Of a stretch of DNA of 46,432 nucleotides, positions 13,628 to 20,471 are shown piece after piece. Every line of letters starts with the position of its first letter. Position 1 is the first letter of the stretch. This DNA is from Paludibacteraceae bacterium (GTDB taxonomy: Bacteria > Bacteroidota > Bacteroidia > Bacteroidales > Paludibacteraceae), in the NCBI GenBank assembly GCA_017559505.1, contig JAFYSF010000068.1:1-46432 (forward strand), given 5' to 3'. The position numbers and the translations under genes were made by a program. The notes below the pieces were generated by a model. It saw nothing but the letters and a program-made list of their open reading frames with translations, was not told the DNA's origin and did not search any database.

Positions 13628-15748
13628 TTATCCTTTCATCGTTAGGCTGATGCGTTTGCGGGTGTGGTCCACTTCTAACACCTTCACTTTCACGTGCTGA
13701 TTCAAGTGCAATACCTCATCGACCGACGATATGCGGCGGTCGGCTATTTGCGAGATGTGCAATAAGCCATTCTCCTTGATGCCTATATCTACGAATGCCC
13801 CGAAGTTAGTGATATTCGTCACTTGTCCGTCGAGGAGCATACCTTCGGCGAGGTCGTTGATTGTGCGGATATTTGGGTCGAAACTCCACTCCTCAATCTG
13901 CATACGAGGGTCGCGACCCGGTTTTTCGAGTTCGCTCATAATGTCTTGCAATGTAGGCAATCCCACTTTGTCCGACACATATTTATTTATATCAATCTGT
14001 TTGCGCAATTCGGCGTTGTTGATTAAATCCTCCACTTTTGCGCCAAGGTCTTTAGCTATTTTTTCGACCAAAGCATAGCGTTCGGGGTGCACAGCCGAGC
14101 GGTCGAGTGGGTTGTCCGATGCTGCCACGCGGATAAAACCAGCGCATTGTTCGTAGGTCTTAGCCCCCATTTTTGCTACTTTCAATAGCTCTTTTCTCGA
14201 CTTAAATCCGCCATTTTCAGTGCGATAGTCGATGATGTTTTGTGCCAATTTCGGACCTACGCCTGCCACGTATGTCAACAGTTGCTTCGATGCGTTGTTC
14301 ACCTCTACGCCCACTGAGTTCACGCAATTCTCTACGGTTTGGTCCAATGCCTGACGTAGCATTGTTTGGTCCACATCGTGCTGGTATTGCCCTACGCCAA
14401 TGTTTTTTGCGTCGATTTTTACCAATTCAGCCAATGGGTCCATTAATCTTCGACCTATCGACACAGCCCCTCTCACCGTAACGTCATAGTCGGGAAACTC
14501 CTCACGAGCAACAGCCGATGCCGAGTAGATACTTGCACCGCTTTCGCTCACAACGAACACTTGTGGCGGATATCTAAAGCTTATTTTTTGTATAAACTGC
14601 TCTGTTTCACGTCCTGCCGTGCCATTGCCTATTGCAATAGCCTCTATTTTATACTGCTCAGCCAATGTCGCTATTTTCTTCATTGCCATCGCAGTCTCGC
14701 TTTTTGGCGGGTGAGGGTATATGGTGTCGTTATATAATAATGTGCCTTGTGCGTCGAGACATACCACCTTGCATCCTGTGCGGAATCCAGGGTCAATACC
14801 CATTGTGCGTTTTTGTCCCAATGGTGCGGTCAATAGCAACTGCTTCAGGTTGTTAGCAAATATGCGTGTAGCCTCTTTGTCAGCCACCTCTTTGCTTTGG
14901 TGAGCAAATTCGGTTTCAATGCTCGGCATCAACAATCGTTTGTAGCCGTCCTTCACTGCTTGGCTCACTATGTCGGCAGTTTTATTATCCGATTTTATAA
15001 AAATTTTCTCCAAACGCTCCACTGCCGCATCGTCATCAATCTCGATGCTCACTTTCAATAATTTCTCTGCCTCGCCTCGGCGCATAGCCAATAGCGCGTG
15101 CGACGGACAGCGCGACAATTTATACAATTTCTCGAAATAGTCGCGATAGTTCGCAGCCTCTTCCTCCTTGCCTTTCACCACGTGGCTTGTGATAACAGCC
15201 TCACGGTCAAACAATCTACGCACAGCATTTCTTGCCGCTTCGCTTTCGCTCACCCATTCTGCAATGATGTCTTGCGCCCCTTTTATCGCATCCTCTGCCG
15301 ATTCCACCTTCTCATTCACATAGCGCATAGCCATCGCCTCAATGTCGTTGCAATTGCCAGCCATTATTATTTTTGCCAATGGCTCCAATCCCGCCTCTCT
15401 CGCTATGGTTGCACGCGTGCGTTTCTTCTGTTTATAAGGCAGATATATATCTTCGATTTCCGTCGCATCCCACGAATTTTCTATTCTCGCCTTCAATTCG
15501 TCAGTCAATGCACCAGCCGTCTCAATGGCTTCAATTACAAACTCTTTGCGCTTTACAAGTTCGTCAAATTTTTCGCTTTCTGCGCCAATTGCCGCAATTT
15601 CCACCTCGTCCAATCCCCCAGTAGCCTCTTTGCGATAGCGAGCAATGAACGGTATAGTAGCACCATCATCAAGCAATCGAAGCGCACCAAGCACACGCTC
15701 CTCAGCGATATTAAGTTTTTGAGATATAAGTTTTATTTTTTGTTGCAT
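13628..15748 (-). CDS. tex: Tex family RNA-binding transcription accessory protein
   Basis: 706 residues. Order of domains as in Tex: helical N-terminal part (EERVLGALRLLDDGATIPFIARYRKE is the family signature), a YqgF-like RNase H fold (TMGIDPGFRTGCKVVCLD), helix-hairpin-helix segments (YVAGVGPKLAQNIIDYR, SRKELLKVAKMG), and a C-terminal S1 RNA-binding domain (GQVTNITNFGAFVDIGIKENGLLHIS). Cytosolic, binds nucleic acid, and is linked to transcription and stress survival. Slightly shorter than the 770-residue proteobacterial Tex, complete at both ends. Confidence 0.96.
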   Translation of the reverse strand: MQQKIKLISQKLNIAEERVLGALRLLDDGATIPFIARYRKEATGGLDEVEIAAIGAESEKFDELVKRKEFVIEAIETAGALTDELKARIENSWDATEIEDIYLPYKQKKRTRATIAREAGLEPLAKIIMAGNCNDIEAMAMRYVNEKVESAEDAIKGAQDIIAEWVSESEAARNAVRRLFDREAVITSHVVKGKEEEAANYRDYFEKLYKLSRCPSHALLAMRRGEAEKLLKVSIEIDDDAAVERLEKIFIKSDNKTADIVSQAVKDGYKRLLMPSIETEFAHQSKEVADKEATRIFANNLKQLLLTAPLGQKRTMGIDPGFRTGCKVVCLDAQGTLLYNDTIYPHPPKSETAMAMKKIATLAEQYKIEAIAIGNGTAGRETEQFIQKISFRYPPQVFVVSESGASIYSASAVAREEFPDYDVTVRGAVSIGRRLMDPLAELVKIDAKNIGVGQYQHDVDQTMLRQALDQTVENCVNSVGVEVNNASKQLLTYVAGVGPKLAQNIIDYRTENGGFKSRKELLKVAKMGAKTYEQCAGFIRVAASDNPLDRSAVHPERYALVEKIAKDLGAKVEDLINNAELRKQIDINKYVSDKVGLPTLQDIMSELEKPGRDPRMQIEEWSFDPNIRTINDLAEGMLLDGQVTNITNFGAFVDIGIKENGLLHISQIADRRISSVDEVLHLNQHVKVKVLEVDHTRKRISLTMKG

Positions 15749-15788
15749 AGGTTTAATGTATTATATAAATGGTGATTTATATAAATGG

Positions 15789-15829
15789 CGGTTTATATAA
15801 ACCGTGATTTAGAAAATCACACAAAGATA
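15789..15829 (-). promoter_or_regulatory. tex promoter element and palindromic leader
   Basis: TATCTTTG on the minus strand (15829-15822) is a -7 element. Between it and the tex start lie GTGATTT/AAATCAC (15804-15820, a 7-bp hairpin) and the perfect 16-base palindrome CGGTTTATATAAACCG (15789-15804), inside a run of repeated TTTATATAAATGG words. These could fold in the leader RNA or bind a dimeric protein. Confidence 0.55.
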
Positions 15830-15957
15830 CGAAAAAAAATTGAACCACACAACACCCTTTAGTTTTTGTCGCCTTAGTTGAGAAATATGATGTAATATTG
15901 AAGCATAGTGTCTTTGTCGAGGTAGGGAGGGAGGGGAGTAGAGGTGCACCTTAGGTT

Positions 15958-16012
15958 ATAGTATATTTATAGTATATTTATCCTATATTTATAGTATATT
16001 TATACTATGTTG
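15958..16012 (+). repeat. 11-bp tandem repeat (TATAGTATATT), copy 2
   Basis: Five 11-mers: TATAGTATATT twice, TATCCTATATT, TATAGTATATT, TATACTATGTT, then GTAGGTAAGGAGAGGGTA leading into the 7-mer array exactly as in copy 1. Confidence 0.9.
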
Positions 16013-16022
16013 TAGGTAAGGA

Positions 16023-16099
16023 GAGGGTAGGGAGCAAGGAGTAGGGAGCAAGGAGTAGGGAGCAAGGAGCAGGGAGTAGGGAGTAGGGAGCAAGGAGTA
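16023..16099 (+). repeat. 7-bp tandem repeat (GGGAGCA/AGGAGTA), copy 2
   Basis: Eleven heptamers beginning GAGGGTA and alternating GGGAGCA, AGGAGTA and GGGAGTA, ending before GGGGGAATTAAG. This is the longest of the three copies and shows a higher-order 14-bp alternation. Confidence 0.9.
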
Positions 16100-16165
16100 G
16101 GGGGAATTAAGAATTGGTTCTTTGTTAGTTAGGTTGAAAGAAGGATATATATATGTTTGTAGATA

Positions 16166-16210
16166 TTCTAGACGTTCTAGATATACTAGGACGCTGAGCT
16201 ACTCTAGATG
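16166..16210 (+). repeat. 9-bp repeat (TTCTAGATG family), second site
   Basis: TTCTAGACG, TTCTAGATA, TACTAGGAC, GCTGAGCTA, CTCTAGATG. The fourth unit has decayed. It lies downstream of the 11-mer/7-mer composite, whereas at 36 kb it lies upstream. Confidence 0.75.
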
Positions 16211-16230
16211 ATTAAGTGTAAGGTGTAGGT

Positions 16231-16490
16231 ATGGTTCACTATCTTAGAGGTATCTTGCTGATGGATAAAGAAATTGTACAAAAACCAGGAAGTATAAGAT
16301 AATTTTGTGAAGATGTTTTTCAACTAAGTAGAAGAAGAACCGAAGCTTAGTAACTGGTAGATACTTTTAAGCAACCTTCTCCTTAAAAGACTGCCAACAC
16401 ATCTGTTGTTGTTCCACACTTCCCAGTGGAATAATGATTCATTCTCTCTGTCAAAAAAACGAAATCTACTCTCTATACCTTATTCTTTTG
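16231..16490 (+). other. Gene-free spacer with a possible gene remnant
   Basis: A short reading frame from ATG 16231 gives MVHYLRGILLMDKEIVQKPG and then SIR before a stop at 16300. After one base shift the sequence continues FCEDVFQLSRRRTEA before another stop. This protein-like look could be the decayed end of a gene, but there is too little to call. The rest of the stretch to 16490 shows nothing recognisable. Confidence 0.25.
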
Positions 16491-16526
16491 CCTAACAACC
16501 ATTAACAACCATTAACAACCATTAAA
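16491..16526 (+). repeat. 10-bp tandem repeat (ATTAACAACC)
   Basis: CCTAACAACC, ATTAACAACC, ATTAACAACC and the beginning of a fourth unit (ATTAAA), about 45 bases before the Fic promoter element. Confidence 0.75.
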
Positions 16527-16564
16527 AACTACACCTAAATGGTTTATATGCAAAATATTTTTTG

Positions 16565-16572
16565 TATCTTTG
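16565..16572 (+). promoter_or_regulatory. -7 element of the Bro-N/Fic gene
   Basis: TATCTTTG followed by GC, about 75 bases before ATG 16646. A TTTA at 16543-16546 is the best, imperfect -33 candidate. Confidence 0.65.
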
Positions 16573-16645
16573 CAACTCTCTAATAGGAGAAAAGATATTG
16601 CAAATTGAAAAATAAATTAGGAATACTATCTAAGTGCCAAAAATA

Positions 16646-17521
16646 ATGAGTAAGAAATCAATAAGGTTTTTCAATGACCATGAAGTGCGAGCTGTTTGGG
16701 ATGAGGCGAATAGCAAGTGGTGGTTTTCTGCTACTGACGTTGTTCGTGCTATCAATGCTGAAGAGGATTATGTAAGAGCAGGTAACTATTGGCGTTGGTT
16801 GAAGAGGAAATTTACAAAAGAAGGAATTCAACTCGTGAGTGTTACTCACGACTTCAAATTTGAAGCTCCAGACGGAAAACAACGCGCAGCAGATGCACTT
16901 GATGCTGAGTGTGTGCAGATATTGGCAAAGCATTATCCAAATAATAGGGCAACCGCCTTTCTTGATTGGTTTACTTATAGTGATAATAGTCTTGATGGGC
17001 AAAGTAAGAAAAAGGCTTATACGCTTATCGAGGGTGGTTTGTTGGACGATATGAATCCTGGTACGGTGAAGTGTTTGCAACAGATACATGCATATCTTTT
17101 TGGTGGATTATATGATCTTGCGGGTCAGATACGAACCAAAACTATATGGAAAGATGGTACACTTTTTTGTCGAGCTGAGTATTTGATGCAAAATCTGAAA
17201 ATGATAGAGCAGATGCCAGAAACGACTTTCGATGAGATAGTGGATAAATATGTAGAGATGAATGTGGCTCATCCGTTTATGGAGGGTAATGGTCGTAGTA
17301 CGCGTATTTGGCTTGATTTGATATTCAAAAAGCGGATAAAACAATGCGTCGATTGGAGTCGGATAAATAAAAAAGATTATTTAGAGGCAATGCGCATCAG
17401 CACAACGAATCCTGCAATTATCAAATCGTTACTCGCAGGTGCAATGACTGACCGCATCGACGATCGCGAAATATTCATGAAAGGGATAGATTATTCGTAT
17501 TACTATGAGCAAGAGGATTGA
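16646..17521 (+). CDS. Fic domain protein with N-terminal Bro-N domain
   Basis: 291 residues. The first 110 form a Bro-N (phage antirepressor/BRO-type DNA-binding) domain: WFSATDVVRAI, YWRWLKRKF, then DALDAECVQILAKHYPNN. The C-terminal half is a Fic fold: GLYDLAGQIRTK and the full active-site motif HPFMEGNGRSTR (HPFxEGNGRxxR). Fic enzymes transfer AMP or related groups from nucleotides to target hydroxyls. I see no clear [S/T]xxxE[G/N] inhibitory helix, so control may come from the Bro-N part or from a partner outside the window. No antitoxin gene is adjacent. ATG 16646 was preferred over GTG four codons earlier. It is the upstream neighbour of the hsd operon, in the same direction, which suggests a defence or regulatory link. 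Confidence 0.92.
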   Translation: MSKKSIRFFNDHEVRAVWDEANSKWWFSATDVVRAINAEEDYVRAGNYWRWLKRKFTKEGIQLVSVTHDFKFEAPDGKQRAADALDAECVQILAKHYPNNRATAFLDWFTYSDNSLDGQSKKKAYTLIEGGLLDDMNPGTVKCLQQIHAYLFGGLYDLAGQIRTKTIWKDGTLFCRAEYLMQNLKMIEQMPETTFDEIVDKYVEMNVAHPFMEGNGRSTRIWLDLIFKKRIKQCVDWSRINKKDYLEAMRISTTNPAIIKSLLAGAMTDRIDDREIFMKGIDYSYYYEQED

Positions 17522-17544
17522 TTGAAAAATAAATATAGTGCAAC

Positions 17545-17575
17545 TTTGTCTTTTGATAAAAAAGTTGTATCTTTG
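17545..17575 (+). promoter_or_regulatory. Promoter of the hsd operon leader
   Basis: TTTG at 17545-17548, spacer of 19, TATCTTTG at 17568-17575: a perfect phylum consensus. Transcription would start near 17582, making a leader RNA of about 310 nt before hsdM at 17895. Confidence 0.8.
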
Positions 17576-17703
17576 CACCATTAACAAAAAACGAAATTTA
17601 TAACATAAAAAACGACAGAAACGGAAATTAGAAACTAATAAATATAAAATAAACATAACATACTAACTTAGAACTTTTTAGTTCTTATTCTCGGAGCGAT
17701 AAA

Positions 17704-17853
17704 ATCGGCAAAATTTGAACGTTACACGAGGATGAGTACGAATGAAGGTTCACGTCTGTATTTAGGCGTGAACCATTCGTACATATCTGTGTAACTGGGT
17801 GTTTGCCGATACCTTTCGCTTCAGATATGGCATGAATGGTTAACGCCTTTTTT
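17704..17853 (+). ncRNA. Structured leader RNA of hsdMSR, possible terminator/antiterminator switch
   Basis: Nested perfect stems: P1 17704-17712 with 17802-17810 (9 bp); P2 17721-17727 with 17789-17795 (7 bp); P3 17736-17743 with 17775-17782 (8 bp); P4 17747-17754 with 17767-17774 (8 bp). The 3' strand of P3/P4 (17765-17778) can instead pair with 17834-17847 in 13 of 14 positions; six T follow at 17848-17853, as in a terminator. A 20-codon frame with GAGG directly before its ATG (17732-17794) spans the switching arms. Then GGGTTT/AAACCC (17869-17874 with 17881-17886) ends nine bases before hsdM. No known riboswitch or RNA family was recognised. The long loop of the alternative hairpin (about 55 nt) weakens the terminator reading; the nested hairpin itself is beyond chance. 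Confidence 0.6.
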
Positions 17854-17894
17854 GTGTCCTGAACTAAAGGGTTTTATCCTAAACCCCTATTTCC

Positions 17895-19340
17895 ATGAGA
17901 TACGAATCTACATTTAATGCGATTGATGCTATACTGCGTAACGAGGCAGGTTGTAGCAACGAGTTGGATTATATTGAACAAACTTCGTGGCTTTTGTTCC
18001 TTAAATATCTCGACGACCTTGAAACTGAACGAGAAACTAATGCCGAATTGTCGGGTGCTACTTATCGTCGTATTATCTCTGATTCTTATAGTTGGTCGGT
18101 ATGGGCTGCTCCTAAAAAAGATAATGGTGAACTTGACCTTGTCAATGCCATGACAGGCGACGACCTTGTGGAGTTTGTTGATACTAAGTTGTTTCCAACG
18201 CTTAAAAAATTCAAAGATACAGCCTCGTCGTCGAATACGTTGGAGTATAAGATTGGCGAGATATTCACCGAATTGCGCAACAAAATTCAAAGTGGATACA
18301 ATCTTCGTGAGATAATAAATAAGGTGGATTCGCTTGCGTTCCAATCGGCTGAAGATAAACACGAAATGACAGTGCTATATGAGGACAAAATCAAGCGTAT
18401 GGGTAATGCTGGTCGTAATGGTGGCGAATACTACACGCCTCGTCCGCTTATTCGCACTATCGTGAAATTGGTCAATCCTCGTATTGGCGAAACTGTCTAT
18501 GACCCAGCATGTGGGTCGGCTGGATTCCTTTGCGAGGCGTTCAACTATATGCAAGAGCAAGTGGCTTCGGTGTCAGATGCTGATATGTTGCAGAAAGAGA
18601 CATTCTTTGGTAAAGAGAAAAAGGGCTTGCCATACATCATTGCCACTATGAATATGATATTCCATGGCGTGGCGGCACCGAATATTATTCGTGGCAATAC
18701 GTTGACTGAGAATCTGACAAACATACAAGAGCGCGACCGCAAGCATGTGATATTGGCTAACCCTCCATTTGGTGGTAGCGAACGTGCCGAGGTGTTGCAA
18801 AATTTCGACATCCGCACAAGCGAAACGGCATATATGTTTATGCAACATTTTATTAAGATGCTCAAAGTGGGTGGTCGTGCTGGTATTGTAATCAAAAACA
18901 CATTCCTCAGCAATGGCGATGCTTCGGCTTTGCGTCGTAAGTTGTTGGAGGAGTGCAATGTGCATACTATTTTGGATTTGCCATCGGGAGTATTTACTGG
19001 TGCAGGTGTTAAGACCGTGGTTGTTTTCTTTACCAAAGGTCAACCGACAGAGCGAGTGTGGTACTATCAACTCAACCCAGGACGCAACCTTGGTAAAACC
19101 AATCCACTCAATGAAGCCGATTTGGCTGAGTTTGTAGAACTATATCAGACCAAGGGAGAGAGCGAAAATTCGTGGTCGATAGATGTTTCTACTCTTGGTG
19201 AGGACTACGACCTTTCTGTGAAAAATCCGAATAAAGTAGAGGTGGTGGATGAACGAACAACAGCAGACATCCTCAATGCTATAGCCGAATTGAATAAAAA
19301 TTCAGCAAGTTTAATCGAAGAAATAAGGGAGATGTTATGA
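17895..19340 (+). CDS. hsdM: Type I restriction-modification DNA methyltransferase subunit M
   Basis: 481 residues, normal for HsdM. The N-terminal helical HsdM_N domain (WLLFLKYLDDLE) is followed by the methylase domain. YTPRPLIRTIV opens the SAM fold, DPACGSAGF (residues 203-211) is motif I, and NPPFGG (near residue 289) is the adenine N6-methyltransferase motif IV. It methylates the target adenine in the M2S complex and forms R2M2S with HsdR. Its stop overlaps the hsdS start (ATGA at 19337-19340), which points to translational coupling. It follows a long structured leader. Confidence 0.97.
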   Translation: MRYESTFNAIDAILRNEAGCSNELDYIEQTSWLLFLKYLDDLETERETNAELSGATYRRIISDSYSWSVWAAPKKDNGELDLVNAMTGDDLVEFVDTKLFPTLKKFKDTASSSNTLEYKIGEIFTELRNKIQSGYNLREIINKVDSLAFQSAEDKHEMTVLYEDKIKRMGNAGRNGGEYYTPRPLIRTIVKLVNPRIGETVYDPACGSAGFLCEAFNYMQEQVASVSDADMLQKETFFGKEKKGLPYIIATMNMIFHGVAAPNIIRGNTLTENLTNIQERDRKHVILANPPFGGSERAEVLQNFDIRTSETAYMFMQHFIKMLKVGGRAGIVIKNTFLSNGDASALRRKLLEECNVHTILDLPSGVFTGAGVKTVVVFFTKGQPTERVWYYQLNPGRNLGKTNPLNEADLAEFVELYQTKGESENSWSIDVSTLGEDYDLSVKNPNKVEVVDERTTADILNAIAELNKNSASLIEEIREML

Positions 19341-20449
19341 GAAGCCTTAAAATTAAAGATATTTGTGATAAAGGTTCTTCTAATTTGAAGCAAAAAGATG
19401 TAGAAGGAAAGCAAGGAAAGTATCCTGTGTTTGGTGCAAGTGGTTATATTAGTTCTATTGATTCTTATCATCAAGACAAAGATTATATTGCTATTGTAAA
19501 AGATGGTTCTGGTATTGGTAGGGTTAGTTTTATGCCTGCTTATTCTTCTGTTATTGGTACATTGCAGTATATTTTACCAAAAAAAGGATTTGATATAAAG
19601 TACATATCTTATTGTTTACAAAGTTTGGATTTGTCTAAATATAAACAAGGTGCAGCTATTCCGCATATTTATTTTCGTGATTATGGAGAGCGATTTGTTA
19701 ATGTAGAAGATGATGAAAATGAACAGCACCGTATAGTAGAGTTATTGGATGCTGAATTTGCGAAGATAGATGCGATAAAGGCGAATGCTGAGAAGCAATT
19801 GCAATGGGCAAAAGATTTGTTTCAGTCGGCGCTCAAAGATTTGCTTACACCTAAAGAGGGGTGGGAGGAGAAAAGCTTAAAGGAAGTAGGGTTAACTCAA
19901 ACAGGTACAACTCCTTCTATGTCGCATAAAAAATATTATGAAAATGGTATAATGCCATTCATAAAACCTTCTGAAATTAATTATGATGGGTTAGGTGGTA
20001 TTAATTATGATACCCAAAAATTGAGTTTATTGGGAGCTGAAAAAGGTAGAGTTTTTAATGAAGGTTCTATTTTTATGGTATGTATTGGTGCTACAATTGG
20101 TAAATTAGGTATTAGTAATAAAATAGTATCTTGTAATCAGCAAATAAATGTGTTAACTCCTAAGGAATGTTATTGTAATAAATTTATTTATTATGCGATG
20201 TTAAATCCTTATTTTGTTAATAATGTTATAAAAGAAGGAACAAGTGCACAAGCAACTTTGCCTATTATAAGTAAAGGTAAATGGGAACAATTAACAATTT
20301 ATTTACCTTCTTTATCCGAACAACAAATCATAGTTCAAAAATTAGACTTACTTTCCAAAAAGGTAAAACAACTCCAATCGAATTACGAAAAAACAATTGC
20401 TTTATGTAATGACTTGAAGCAGGCGTTGTTGAAAGATATATTTGGTTGA
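19337..20449 (+). CDS. hsdS: Type I restriction-modification specificity subunit S
   Basis: 370 residues. Two target-recognition domains are separated by conserved helices: TRD1 about 1-115 (YPVFGASGYISS), the spacer around EQHRIVELLDAEFAKIDAIKANAEKQL, TRD2 about 170-320 (WEEKSLKEVG through PSLSEQQIIVQKL), and the distal helix ending LKQALLKDIFG. It sets the DNA sequence recognised by the complex. TRD1 is short, and both TRD stretches are visibly more AT-rich and differ in codon choice from the flanking hsdM and hsdR, as expected when TRDs are exchanged by recombination. No second hsdS, recombinase or inverted TRD copy is in the window. Confidence 0.95.
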   Translation: MRSLKIKDICDKGSSNLKQKDVEGKQGKYPVFGASGYISSIDSYHQDKDYIAIVKDGSGIGRVSFMPAYSSVIGTLQYILPKKGFDIKYISYCLQSLDLSKYKQGAAIPHIYFRDYGERFVNVEDDENEQHRIVELLDAEFAKIDAIKANAEKQLQWAKDLFQSALKDLLTPKEGWEEKSLKEVGLTQTGTTPSMSHKKYYENGIMPFIKPSEINYDGLGGINYDTQKLSLLGAEKGRVFNEGSIFMVCIGATIGKLGISNKIVSCNQQINVLTPKECYCNKFIYYAMLNPYFVNNVIKEGTSAQATLPIISKGKWEQLTIYLPSLSEQQIIVQKLDLLSKKVKQLQSNYEKTIALCNDLKQALLKDIFG

Positions 20450-20471
20450 AAACTATGAAAAAAGGTTAAAT

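Noticed and set aside
16231..16350. A broken small gene upstream of the Bro-N/Fic gene.
   Set aside because: The protein-like stretch is short, interrupted twice and not recognisable; recorded only as a possible remnant.
17704..17810. Invertible promoter or recombinase site controlling the hsd operon.
   Set aside because: The 9-bp outer arms are short, the stems are nested like an RNA hairpin, no site-specific recombinase is nearby, and the promoter lies outside the inverted segment.
17704..17894. Retron or group II intron-like RNA because of the long hairpin.
   Set aside because: No reverse transcriptase is in the window, and the canonical conserved ends of such RNAs were not found.
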